A DNA stretch of 64,000 bases from Chrysoporthe austroafricana (Eukaryota > Ascomycota > Sordariomycetes > Diaporthales > Cryphonectriaceae), in assembly GCA_001051155.2 (NCBI GenBank), contig JYIP02000007.1, positions 2,668,342 through 2,732,341 of the forward strand, in the 5' to 3' direction. Of this stretch, positions 34,271 through 43,151 are shown piece after piece. The position numbers were made by a program, and so were the translations under genes. The notes beneath the pieces are model-generated. The model worked only from the letters and a program-made list of their open reading frames with translations, was not told the origin of the DNA and did no database searches. Position 1 is the stretch's first letter, and each line of letters starts with the position of its first letter.

Positions 34271-34370
34271 AGGGCTTCGACACACTCAAGCCAGAAACAT
34301 CCAATGGCTGGATTGATGCAATCGTTCAAATATTGATCAGTGCACATTGATTTCAGTCCAGATTTGTGTC
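34271..34370 (+). repeat. R3 dispersed repeat, copy 1
   Basis: GGCTTCGACACACTCAAGCC, GCTGGATTGATGCAATC, ATATTGATCAGTGCACATTG and TTTCAGTCCAGATTTG align with copies at 51641-51780 and 55064-55191. The reverse frame keeps a similar peptide (WLECVEAL) in copies 1 and 3, so R3 may be a fragment of a coding element. Confidence 0.65.
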
Positions 34371-34726
34371 TGGGCAAAAATGGATTGCTTTGCGCTGATG
34401 AAAGGACAGGAGGAGAGAGAGCTAGCTGGCCAGCTTGGCTCGCGAAACAGGCCCAGACAAGCGTGTTCGCCTGGCTCCGCACGAGCTACAGAGCGGTTCG
34501 AGCACAAGGTTTGTGAGTAAGATCGATCTGGTGGGCGGGTCGGCCCGCGTGCATAGCAAGTTCTGTTTCTAGGTCACGCGTCAGGCCCGTGCCCAAGCCA
34601 GCTCCACCAAAGCTCCTGTCGTTTGCTCAGGCCTCTCCTTTTCTCTCCTACTCTTTCCAAACTTGTGTGTCGTGCCAACGTGCCACTCGCATTCTTCCCT
34701 CGTCCCCTCCAAGCCACTCCCTCAAC

Positions 34727-35479
34727 ATGGATCGTGGACAGCCTACCTACCCCTGTAACGCCTTCTTCGAACCCCTTCCTGGGTTCTTCATTATTCTTGT
34801 ACTTCACGGACCGCTGGTCAATGAAGAGGACGCCTTGACGCACGAGGCCTATCTCGTGATTGCCCCACCCCCGTACCAAGGATTTGCGCCACCTCGTTAT
34901 CTCCAAACCCGGAGCCAGCTCGAACTATGGCGACAACCCGCGCGGCGCATCGTCTCTGGGCGGATGAACGAACTCATGCCTCTCTATCGAGGTGTCATGG
35001 ATAACCAAGAAGTAGTGATCGACTCTGTGCTCTGCTACACGCGCGGGGTGGAGAAGTCGGCCACCTGTCGCACTTGTATAGATGGACCGGTCCCCTTCAA
35101 GAAATGCGTTGTGATGGAGGGTGCCCATGGCAATCGCTGCTCCGGCTGCGTCTACCGGCGCTGTCCTCGCAGTGATTGCTTCCACGCTGCGCAATTTGTG
35201 CCGGAGGTCATCGACCTCGTCGGCGACGACGATGGCGACGTACCCATGCGCGACGCGGGACTGGACGACAACGCGGGCCTGCGGCGGCAAGGCGCTCGTG
35301 CAGGGCCGTGGCAGGGCCTGGGGCTGGGGCAGCATGCAGGTGGTGATGGAGTCGGGCCGCGCCGGACTCGCACAAGACGATGGCCGAGGGAACAAACGCC
35401 GTACCCCGATGCACCCCGTGGGCCCTGGCGCGGGGCGGGCACGGTCGAGCAGCCTTTCGACCTGACGGGAGATGACTGA
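34727..35479 (+). CDS. DUF3716-like Cys-cluster protein with SUMO-interaction-like motifs
   Basis: An intronless frame of 250 residues from ATG 34727 (CTCAACATGG). Residues about 114-150 contain CRTC, GPVPFKKCVV, NRCSGC and CPRSDC. This Cys pattern with a GPF...C block resembles the fungal domain DUF3716, which I recall from short Cys-cluster proteins; zinc binding is likely, function unknown. Two acidic motifs, EVIDLVGDDDGD (residues about 160-171) and PFDLTGDD at the extreme C-terminus, match the hydrophobic-core-plus-acid form of SUMO-interacting motifs. Between them lies a G/R-rich disordered segment. The frame is open and GC-rich, and no damage is visible. Confidence 0.65.
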   Translation: MDRGQPTYPCNAFFEPLPGFFIILVLHGPLVNEEDALTHEAYLVIAPPPYQGFAPPRYLQTRSQLELWRQPARRIVSGRMNELMPLYRGVMDNQEVVIDSVLCYTRGVEKSATCRTCIDGPVPFKKCVVMEGAHGNRCSGCVYRRCPRSDCFHAAQFVPEVIDLVGDDDGDVPMRDAGLDDNAGLRRQGARAGPWQGLGLGQHAGGDGVGPRRTRTRRWPREQTPYPDAPRGPWRGAGTVEQPFDLTGDD

Positions 35480-35689
35480 TTCATGCAGCTGCAGGGAAGT
35501 CTGTCACACTTGGGAAGATGAGGTGCCGAAGCTTACTGACTGTCTCCTGCAGTACGCTCAGGGCGCTCCCTGCCTTCAAGTCTCTGGCCTGTGGCTCAAT
35601 TTTCTTTGGTTTCATCAGCTACCGCAGCGCTGCTGCACACAAGACAGGCGAGTGCCAGGACTGGCTCGACATCCCATCGCGAACATCAG

Positions 35690-35910
35690 ATCGGGGCACA
35701 AGGTCGGGGCACAAGGTCGGCGTACAAGGCTGGGGTACAATTTCGAACGCGCTAATTCAATCTTGAGACTTTCTTACACGGATCGAGCAAGGGGCACGGT
35801 GTTGGTGCATAATATCAGGGCGTGGGATTACGGTACGAGGTCGGGACACAGTATCAGTGCATAATATCAGGGCATGGCATTACGGTACAAGGTCGCTGTA
35901 CAGATTCAAG
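35690..35910 (+). repeat. Short tandem repeats (CACAAGGTCGG and CATAATATCAGGGC units)
   Basis: Three GCACAAGGTCGG/GTACAAGGCTGG units lie at 35694-35740. Two longer units, starting GTGCATAATATCAGGGC at 35805 and 35856 and ending GGTACGAGGTCG or GGTACAAGGTCG, follow with about 90 percent identity. Confidence 0.65.
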
Positions 35911-36114
35911 AGTATGATTTCGCTATGGTACATACACTCTGACTGTTCCAATCTTGGCGACGTCCAACTTGCCCATTGCTTGTTCCTGCCCGGCCAGGTT
36001 CCCTCAAGCCCAAACCTACTTCACTCCAACGTCTGCTTTAGTTCCGTCCAACAACGCAATTGTACAGATGGCAGGTGTCGCACTCCGTACAGGACGACAA
36101 GACAAGCTCGGCTG

Positions 36115-36382
36115 TGTTGGGAAGGCAAACGAGTGTATTGAAGCTTGACGATCTGAGCTATCTGGAAGGGAGGGGAACCGTCCATATATAGAGGGTTCTC
36201 TGGCGCTGTAGGGCTCTAGAAAGGCCATTACCTTGTATTTCGAGCAGATAGGGCTCCGTTGGGCATCAAGATATCGCTTCAGAGGCCTAGATAAATCCCT
36301 ACTTAGAAAGCCACGAGGTTTCACGGCTGTCAGGGGGGCTGATGCCTGAGAGGGTGCCTGAGAGCCTTGTCGGTACTCAACA
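36115..36382 (+). mobile_element. R2 LTR-like element (solo LTR)
   Basis: It begins TGTTGG and ends TCAACA. It shares GAGTGTATTGAAGCTTGACG, a TATATA box, GGTGCCTGAGAGCCTTGTC and other blocks with the R2 copies at 42136, 47041 and 47991. No matching 5-bp duplication is seen at its edges (GGCTG and CAAGT), so it may be truncated or recombined. Confidence 0.65.
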
Positions 36383-36389
36383 CAAGTAC

Positions 36390-36743
36390 TTATACGATGT
36401 GGTCAACATTGTCTGGGTTAATATCCAGTAATGAGAGCTGGCTACCCACAAGATGAGCCCGTCGTGTAGCATGACGCATACGCCTCGCTAATCTCTTGCG
36501 CGGTACGCTACTGGGACTGCGCTGTGCCCTGGGTGGAATATCGAGGGTCATACTGACGTTTCTGTACGCCACTGTTGTGTGAATCCGGCACTTCTTACGG
36601 TCGACGGAAATAAGAGCGTGCAGGGCCGCCATGAGTGTTGGCGGACGGGCGTACGTGAGCCTTGCTAGCCGATCCTCATCGCCATCGATCATATCGTCGA
36701 TGGCCTGAAAAGCGGCGATGACACCGGCATCCATGCACGCCAT
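36390..36743 (-). CDS. Unrecognised 117-codon open frame next to the LTR
   Basis: From ATG complement 36741-36743 the frame runs with no stop to within 8 bp of the R2 LTR. The peptide is helical at the start (AFQAIDDMIDGDEDRLARL) and basic in the middle (VPRKRLARRMRHATRR). It might be a piece of the internal region of the LTR element, but I see no gag, protease or reverse transcriptase motif. Low confidence that it is a gene. Confidence 0.25.
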   Translation of the reverse strand: MACMDAGVIAAFQAIDDMIDGDEDRLARLTYARPPTLMAALHALISVDRKKCRIHTTVAYRNVSMTLDIPPRAQRSPSSVPRKRLARRMRHATRRAHLVGSQLSLLDINPDNVDHIV

Positions 36744-38330
36744 ATTGCGAGACAGTATCTTGCTATGGACTAACTGTGCTCAGATTGATACTGAGAATTC
36801 GTAGCGCAAATAGGAATTTCGCATCATATCTGACCAGACTCTGCGTGACGATGCCCGTCTCCCAGCGTGCGTTGCTGGACGTCGCCAGGTTGATGGACGA
36901 TGGGCCCAGCCCGTCAGCGCTGCTAGGTAGGGGGAAGCCATCGGCACATCAGCATACTCGTTGCTAGTAGCCGCCTTCCTTGAGACTCGATATCCTCTGC
37001 CTGTTCCAGACGAGCTTATTAATGCTGAAGAAGGCTACGTACGGGGCCATCAGCACCCAAAGCCAAAGTTCAATAGCTGGCGTAAAAACGCACACATTTC
37101 CAAGTCTTTCAAGCTAGCAGAAGCGGTGTCGTTGCAGATTTGGGCCGAGAGGTATGAGAACTAACACTTCTGGAGTCCAAAAAGCTTGCAAGAAGCAAGT
37201 TCCCATTAGTGAAGTCGATATTTCTGATGCTGTCCAGATTCCCTTCAGTATAATTTTGTCATGCAATCAGCCAGGGCTATTTGTAGCCAGTCGTCTGGGA
37301 TTCTGGCCTGCCTTCTTTCTTTTCTTCATTTCTCTTCAGATAACAGCAACGAATTCACTGCCACTTCGCATCTCGAACCAGACTTGTTCCCTGATAAATT
37401 TACACATTCAACTCCAGGACCCTAACCGGTTGTGGCGACAGGCTTCATGTTACCTGTTAGCATACGGATCTGGCCACCCCATCCCATGTAGTTCTGGCGG
37501 GACATTTTTGTCCTTATATTAATGGCGCCTTGCTAGCATTAGTAGTCAGGAGTCCAAATACTCTTGAGGGGACGTCTCTTTCCAATATCAGATGCCCTTG
37601 ATATGGAGTGGAGGTTGAGCCGGCATCATACTTGACTGCAGAGAGAAGAGTCGACTTTTCAAACTAGAAGCCATCCTGCATACCTAAACAGCGGCTTATT
37701 TTGGAATGCGCCACGTTGTAAATCGATTAACACCCCAAGATTGACGGCCTCTGCTTAAGTCGCAGTAGCGGACTGCCCTATATAAGGAAGAGTCTATTTG
37801 TCTGCTCAAGATGACAATGGTACAAGTGTAGCATGGAAGGAATTGCCCATATCCCATCGAAATTTACCAAAGTGCTAGGAACTAGCATACAGTCGGACCT
37901 AGCCCACTTCGAGGCCATGACAAAGCCCATCTCAGACCTTCGTAGGTGTATCACATCTGCCCTCCGCAACGACCTCTAACATACTACAGCATGGAAGTGT
38001 AGTTAGGGTTGCGGCGGTATTTCAGGCTGGAGGTCGAAGAAGGAGGAGGAGGAGAAGGAGGAGGAGGAGGCGGAGGAGGGAATAAAGAAGAGAAAGAAGA
38101 GGGAAATGAGGGAAAAGAAGAGGAAAAAGAAGAAAAAGGAGAACAAAAAGAAGAAAGAAAGACTAGTTGGTTGTGGGAGAAACGCTTGAAGGGCGCTTCA
38201 CAACTTAAAATGGGGCCGTGCCACGCCTCGGCTGGAGCAGCCTTCTATCTACCTATAGACTGACTCCCTGATACATTCTCTCTTGACCCCTAACCCTTCC
38301 ACCAAGACGCCTTGCTTTGTCAGGACAGCT
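36744..38330. other. Intergenic; purine tract before the nuclease/kinase fusion gene
   Basis: Short frames only up to about 38000. From about 38033 to 38160 the plus strand is almost pure A/G (GGAGGA, GAAGAAA, AAAAGAAG), ending 170 bp before the start codon of the fusion gene. It may affect promoter structure. Confidence 0.5.
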
Positions 38331-40583
38331 ATGGGCGAAAAGGAAGAAGAGCTCGTAGCGGGATCTCAGTCGCTTGAGCTCTTACCTTACCTCGAGGGCT
38401 GCCACCGCCTGTACGTCGGCCTCGAAGTAGTTGAGAAGAAGGACCATGGAGCGACGACAAACCCTACCGCCCGCTTCTGCCCCGAACGCATTGTTCCCTG
38501 GCATGATTTCCAGGCCAGACAGGACGGCGTGTGGAACCAGCTCGATGACCCGTCCTTCACCTCCGTGCGCTGCTTTGCACCCCAGCGCGGTCTCGATTAT
38601 GTACGTTCGAAGATGAGGGCCGTATGCAACGAGTTCGGCCTTCAGTGCTTCGAGGGCGATGTTGTCGAATCTGCCGTGAGGCTACTCGTCGAAGCGGCCT
38701 TCGAGAACCCGCTGCTGCGAGAGCGGCTCCACCTTCAGGGCACCGTGATATTTGACAGCCGCAGCGACACCACCATCGCCTCTGCCACCTGCCAGCCTCA
38801 CCGGCCCGTAGGCAAGAGCAGCCGTACATCCAAGTTCTGTATATACGAAAAGACGGATGGCGGAGACGTGCTGGTGATGGCGATTGAGTACAAGGCCCCG
38901 CACAAGCTGGATGAGGAGGTTGTGACGACAGGCCTGCAAGGCGAGATCCAGCCCGGCCGAGATGTAATCGGCAGGGACCGGGAGGACGGGGAGGACGGGG
39001 AGGACGGGGAGGTCGGGGAGGTCGCTGCCAGAGCGCTCGCCGCCGCCGCCATCACGCACCTCTTCTCCCATATGATCTCCAACGGCCTCCGTTACGGCTA
39101 CGTCTGTACCGGTCAGGTCCTTATCTTCCTCCATATCGCAGACGATCCGACTACGGTCTTCTATTACGTCTGCGTGCCGAGCCGATGCGTCCGCGAGGGC
39201 GACGAGGCGAGCCTGCGCCAGACCGCCGTCGCACAGGTCTTCGCCTTCACCCTGCAGGCCCTCTGCGGGCCCCCGCCCGACCTAGCCTGGTACGATGCGG
39301 CTAATGAGCTGCGCATCTGGGAGGTAGACTATGATAATGTGCTCAAGAATATACGCACGTTGGCCCGCAGGAGAAAGCAGCGCAAGGAAAAGCAGCGCGA
39401 GTCTCAACGCCGACCTTCGCAGCGGCATAGCTTCAAACGCTCGCCGTACCAGACGCGCTCATACTGCAAACTGCCCGCCATAACGGCCGCTCCCGAAGAT
39501 TACCGTAACGATAACGATGACGATAATGACGACGGGGCAAATCCTTTATCGCCGTCGGTAGGATGCCTGGCCCGGTCCGATACGAGGCTGGGGGCACCCA
39601 TTGCCGGCTCCAGCAACACGCAGAGACTGGGCGCGGGCCCGCAGCAGGGCGAGGGTTCGCAGCAGGGCGAAGGCCCGTGGATAAAGATACAGGACCGGCC
39701 ATACTGCACCCACCAGTGTCTGCTCGGGCTGGCCCACGGCGGTCTGGTAGACCAGGCGTGCCCCAATGCCGACGACCACGGCCCGAAGCATATCTCGTGC
39801 GCCGAGTTCCGCCGCCGCCTCTGCGCACAGGTGGCCACAGACCGCGGCCACGACACCGACTCGACGCCGCTCTGCCTGGGCGGGGCGGTCGGGGCGCTCT
39901 TCAAGCTCCGCCTGTCGGCCCACGGGTATGTGGTCGCCGCCAAGGGCGTCGAGCCCGCATGCCTACCGCGGCTCCGGCACGAGGAGCAGATCTATAACCA
40001 CCTCCGGCCCGTCCAGGGCAGGGACGTCCCCGTATGCCTCGGCATCGTCAACCTGACCATGCCGCTCTATTACGAGGGCGGGAGGTTCGAGCACATCCTG
40101 CCCCTCAGCTGGGCCGGCCGGTCGCTGCTCAGGTGCGCCGGCGCAGTTGGCGGGGCGGCCATCGGCGGGGCGGCCATCGCCGCCGGGGTCTCGACCGCCT
40201 ACTGGGGCCTGCACCAGCTGCGGGTCCTCCACGGCGACGCGGAGCCGCGCAACATCATGTATGACGGCCAGCGCTTCATGCTCGTGGACTTTGAGAGGGC
40301 CGAGATTCGCAGCGACGGGCAGCCCGTCCCCGCCGCCACCAGCGCGAACAGCCGGACCCGGAAGAAGAAGCCCAGCGGGGCGCAGGCGGGCGACAGGGCC
40401 CTGGCCAAGGAGCTGCAGTCTTTGTGGTGGAGCCTCGAGAGCCTGTTTCCCGATCTGCCCGCCCTCGAGTCTGCGAACGGGCCTGGTGGTGCTGTCGGGA
40501 CCGTAGGGGGCGCTGCGCGGGACGAGGGGGCCGGTAGAGCTGACGACGCTGGCCGTCTCCCGGAGAAATTGTACGGAAAGTAG
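38331..40583 (+). CDS. REase-fold-like/protein kinase-like fusion protein, intact
   Basis: A single open frame of 750 residues from ATG 38331. The N-terminal half (about 20-340) matches a widespread fungal module with a PD-(D/E)XK-type signature VMAIEYKAPHKL (E186-K188). The upstream position where relatives, as I recall them, have P-D is here SRTSKF (about 163-168), so the catalytic Asp may be lost. An acidic EDGEDGEDGE repeat lies near 220. A disordered K/R-rich linker and QQGEG repeats follow at about 345-455. The C-terminal half is kinase-like: YCTHQCLLGLAHGG introduces it, the beta-3 Lys is in VVAAKGVE (K538), the catalytic loop is LHGDAEPRN (from H634), and the metal-binding motif is VDFERAE in place of DFG (D653). 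Such nuclease-like/kinase-like fusions occur in many ascomycetes and resemble Crinkler-type effector architectures; the activity is unknown. R2 LTRs lie about 2 kb away on both sides. Confidence 0.85.
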   Translation: MGEKEEELVAGSQSLELLPYLEGCHRLYVGLEVVEKKDHGATTNPTARFCPERIVPWHDFQARQDGVWNQLDDPSFTSVRCFAPQRGLDYVRSKMRAVCNEFGLQCFEGDVVESAVRLLVEAAFENPLLRERLHLQGTVIFDSRSDTTIASATCQPHRPVGKSSRTSKFCIYEKTDGGDVLVMAIEYKAPHKLDEEVVTTGLQGEIQPGRDVIGRDREDGEDGEDGEVGEVAARALAAAAITHLFSHMISNGLRYGYVCTGQVLIFLHIADDPTTVFYYVCVPSRCVREGDEASLRQTAVAQVFAFTLQALCGPPPDLAWYDAANELRIWEVDYDNVLKNIRTLARRRKQRKEKQRESQRRPSQRHSFKRSPYQTRSYCKLPAITAAPEDYRNDNDDDNDDGANPLSPSVGCLARSDTRLGAPIAGSSNTQRLGAGPQQGEGSQQGEGPWIKIQDRPYCTHQCLLGLAHGGLVDQACPNADDHGPKHISCAEFRRRLCAQVATDRGHDTDSTPLCLGGAVGALFKLRLSAHGYVVAAKGVEPACLPRLRHEEQIYNHLRPVQGRDVPVCLGIVNLTMPLYYEGGRFEHILPLSWAGRSLLRCAGAVGGAAIGGAAIAAGVSTAYWGLHQLRVLHGDAEPRNIMYDGQRFMLVDFERAEIRSDGQPVPAATSANSRTRKKKPSGAQAGDRALAKELQSLWWSLESLFPDLPALESANGPGGAVGTVGGAARDEGAGRADDAGRLPEKLYGK

Positions 40584-41339
40584 AGTTCTGGCTCAGAGCG
40601 TAGGACTAGATCCATTTCGATGGAAAGAGTTTTTGATCCATGATGGTTTCGTTTTGAAAGGGGGGCATTCCTGTCAAGTACCGCCTGTGGTCTTCCTGCT
40701 CGGCTTTCTTGCTTTATGCACCTGTGCTTATAGTTGCATTGAATGGGATCAGGGATTGGTAATGTGGTTTTGTAATATATATGTGGGTATGGTGTGTGTG
40801 CGTTTGACAGAGAAGCCTCTAGCCTTGCGGTGCCTCTTCCATTAGCCTTGTCTGCTTGCGAAGCCCCCTAAGCTTCGAACCACCATCCGAGCCAACCGAC
40901 CCTCGATTCTGACTCCTTTCTGTTACCCCATTCTCTTCCTCTCTTCTCTTCCTCCCCTCTCTACCTCCCTCTCTACCTCCCTCTCTAGCTCTCTCTCTCA
41001 CTCCCTCACTAACTCCCCTCAGCCTGCCGAACTATGTTAGCCGCTACTGCTTCTTCCTCTGGCCGCGTGCTCGACCCGCGCAGGAGGCCCCGCCCACCAT
41101 GACAACGAGGTACATCTGTCTCTCTCGAGGTTTCTGTGTGTTTATACAGCAGATTATATCCCATCCTATTCCCCTGGTTTCTGACGACGAAACAAGTAGT
41201 GGCGGTGGGCTGCCCGACGGGGCTGCCGCCGCCGGAGCGGTTAACCCTAGGCTCGGGGTAGCGCTTGCTGGCAGGGATGGTGCTTTTGAGATGGCTGACG
41301 GCGGCGAGAAGAGCGCGACTAGCGGAACGAGTTCTTGTT
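40584..41339. other. Intergenic, pyrimidine-rich
   Basis: A CCTCCCTCTCTA/CTCTCT-rich tract lies at about 40935-41010. No gene seen. Confidence 0.5.
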
Positions 41340-42060
41340 AGTCCTGCTAGAGCCGTAGCCGGCGCTGCTGGCGGCAGCGTCGGCGGCAGAGGAGAAGGAG
41401 GAGAAGGAGGAGAAGGAGGAAGAGAAGAAGGAGGAGGCAGTAGCTCCAAATCACAATCCGAGTACCACCGCCAACCAGGCCCAGCGCTAGGTTTTCTCGG
41501 CAGCAGCGAGGTGGAAGAGTCCAGGGGCAATTCGAAAATGCTTTCCGTGAGGAGAGTTGCATTGCCTGGCACCCGCGCAGTGGAAAAAATAGATCTCACA
41601 CATTCGCCCCACCAACCCCCCTGCGGCATCCCCAAGTGCTTCTAAATAAACTCATTAAAAGGCTTGCTTATTTGTCGACCCCAAAGAAGATGAACGAGAG
41701 GAAAACGAGACGATATTCATCGGAGAAGACGACGACCTTACCGGCAGCTAGAGAGTGGCCAAGAGCTGCTTTGGTGCAGTAGGGTCCAGCAGCACCAGCA
41801 GCACCAACAGCAGCAGAAGCAACAGTACCAGCCGTACGTACACGGAGATTCTCGCGAGCATCAAAGCGGATTGTAACAAGTATTTGCTCTTTATTACGGG
41901 CAGCTTAAAAAATATCACCCGTATATTGGCTCGCGGCCGTACCAAGACAAGCTGTAGCATTATCTCGGCGGCTTCGAGAGGGCCTTCTTCCTAGTCAGGA
42001 TGTCGCGGCTAAGTAGCTTGACAGTAGCTCCTAGCCGCAAGAGCGGCAACACATGATCGT
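41340..42060 (+). repeat. R1 dispersed repeat, long copy
   Basis: It follows the block order of the array at 59.3-59.9 kb: GGTTTTCTCGGCAGCAG, CCCAAGTGCTTCTAAAT, CATTAAAAGGCTTGC, GAGACGATATTCATCGGAGA, CTTACCGGCA, CAGCAGCACCAGCAGCACC and CCGCAAGAGCGGCAACAC. A GGAGAA microsatellite lies at about 41390-41435. An extra 150 bp at about 41838-41990 is not in the array copies. Confidence 0.7.
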
Positions 42061-42135
42061 CCCTCGTCACATCGGCCAATCACCCTAGCTGGGTGAGCGG
42101 GTGAGCACACGGTCGCTCGTTTCTCGCGTAGCTGA

Positions 42136-42409
42136 TGTTGTTTTATAGGAACGAACGAGTGTATATTGAAGCTTGACGAGCTGAACTATTTGGGGAGAGG
42201 AGAGACGCCCTTATAAAGAGGGCTCTCTGGCCCTTTAGAGGAGGCCGTTTACCTTCCAGTTCGATCGGCGGAGTTCGTTGGGAATCAATGTATCGTCCCT
42301 TGGGGCCTGACGGACTTCCTAAATAGGAAGATACGATATCTGGAGGTCAGGGGTCTAGCAGTGCCTGGGTGCCTGAGAGGGTGCCTGAGAGCCTTGTCAA
42401 TATTCAACA
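42136..42409 (+). mobile_element. R2 solo LTR with 5-bp target duplication
   Basis: This 274-bp copy begins TGTTGTTTTATAGGAACG and ends CAATATTCAACA. The 5 bp on each side are identical (GCTGA at 42131-42135 and 42410-42414), the expected target-site duplication of an LTR retrotransposon integrase. There is no internal region, so it is a solo LTR. Confidence 0.85.
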
Positions 42410-42414
42410 GCTGA

Positions 42415-43151
42415 CGCGCCAGGCCCCTTTTCCGTATGACTGCATACATCTGTCTGGTCTAATCAGGGGGCATCCATATTCACTATTAACTCGCAGCCGT
42501 GTCTTTCGCGCAGACAACTGATACGCCTATGTATTCTCGCGGGATCAGGATGAGCCCGATTGGCTAGAATCCGGTACTGGAGCGGGCGGAAAACTACTTA
42601 GGGGGGTGTCCTAAAACTCGGGGAATAAAGAGTTGGAAACTGGAAGCTCGAACCCGCGAACCTGTCTATCCTCTAGTATTCCTTTAATAATCCGATCCTA
42701 GCAACAGCTCTAAATAGTATATACCGTACGTAGACTGTTCTATAATGTTTACAGTCATTCTGCCTTTGTGTTAGCCCTCCTGAACGCCTCGGAAACTGCC
42801 TATCTTACCGACTGCGCCCCTCCTGCATGCTTACATGTGTGGGTGGGTACCTTCTGGCCGCCGATCCCAAGCCACGATAGCTCGAAATGATACCCGATGG
42901 CCGCTGACTGGCGGCTCTTCAGGCCGCCGTGGCGGACAGGCCAATGAGAAATGGTGCTAACAATGCATGCTCGCATCCAATCGTTTTGTGAGGCTTCCGA
43001 GCAGAACGCGGAGCGGCAAGAGGCTATCCACTCTGCCCGCTCTCGCCTTGATTTTGATCTCGCCGTTGGTTTCCTGTCTTCTGTCATTGCTCCCGCTCCA
43101 CAGGGCCCAGAAGCTGGTCCACCGACTAACAAATTCCACGTCTCTACCGTG
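42415..43151. other. Intergenic upstream of the ankyrin gene
   Basis: No feature except a weak TATATA at about 42718. An open frame continues upstream from the proposed start codon, but it lacks the conserved N-terminus of the family. Confidence 0.4.

Larger units (their letters stand above)
28919..34726. other. 5.8 kb without a recognisable gene
   Basis: Two weakly similar segments, about 29027-29090 and 29815-29880 (TCACCTCCTTTG, CCGTGA), suggest an old local duplication. A CTAG-rich GCTAGCTAGCTAGC lies at 29166-29179. A pyrimidine tract (TTTTTC/CTTCTT) covers about 32176-32278. No protein family is seen on either strand. The R3 copy at 34271-34370 and a small inverted repeat at 33951-33981 are listed separately. 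Confidence 0.5.

Noticed and set aside
36115..42409. A full-length LTR retrotransposon bounded by the R2 copies at 36.1 and 42.1 kb
   Set aside because: The 42136 copy has its own matching GCTGA duplication on both sides, and no gag, protease, reverse transcriptase or integrase lies between; the interior holds the nuclease/kinase fusion gene.
42630..42680. tRNA-like T-arm (CGAACCCGCGAACC) on the minus strand
   Set aside because: The T-stem does not pair and no acceptor or anticodon stem can be drawn around it.
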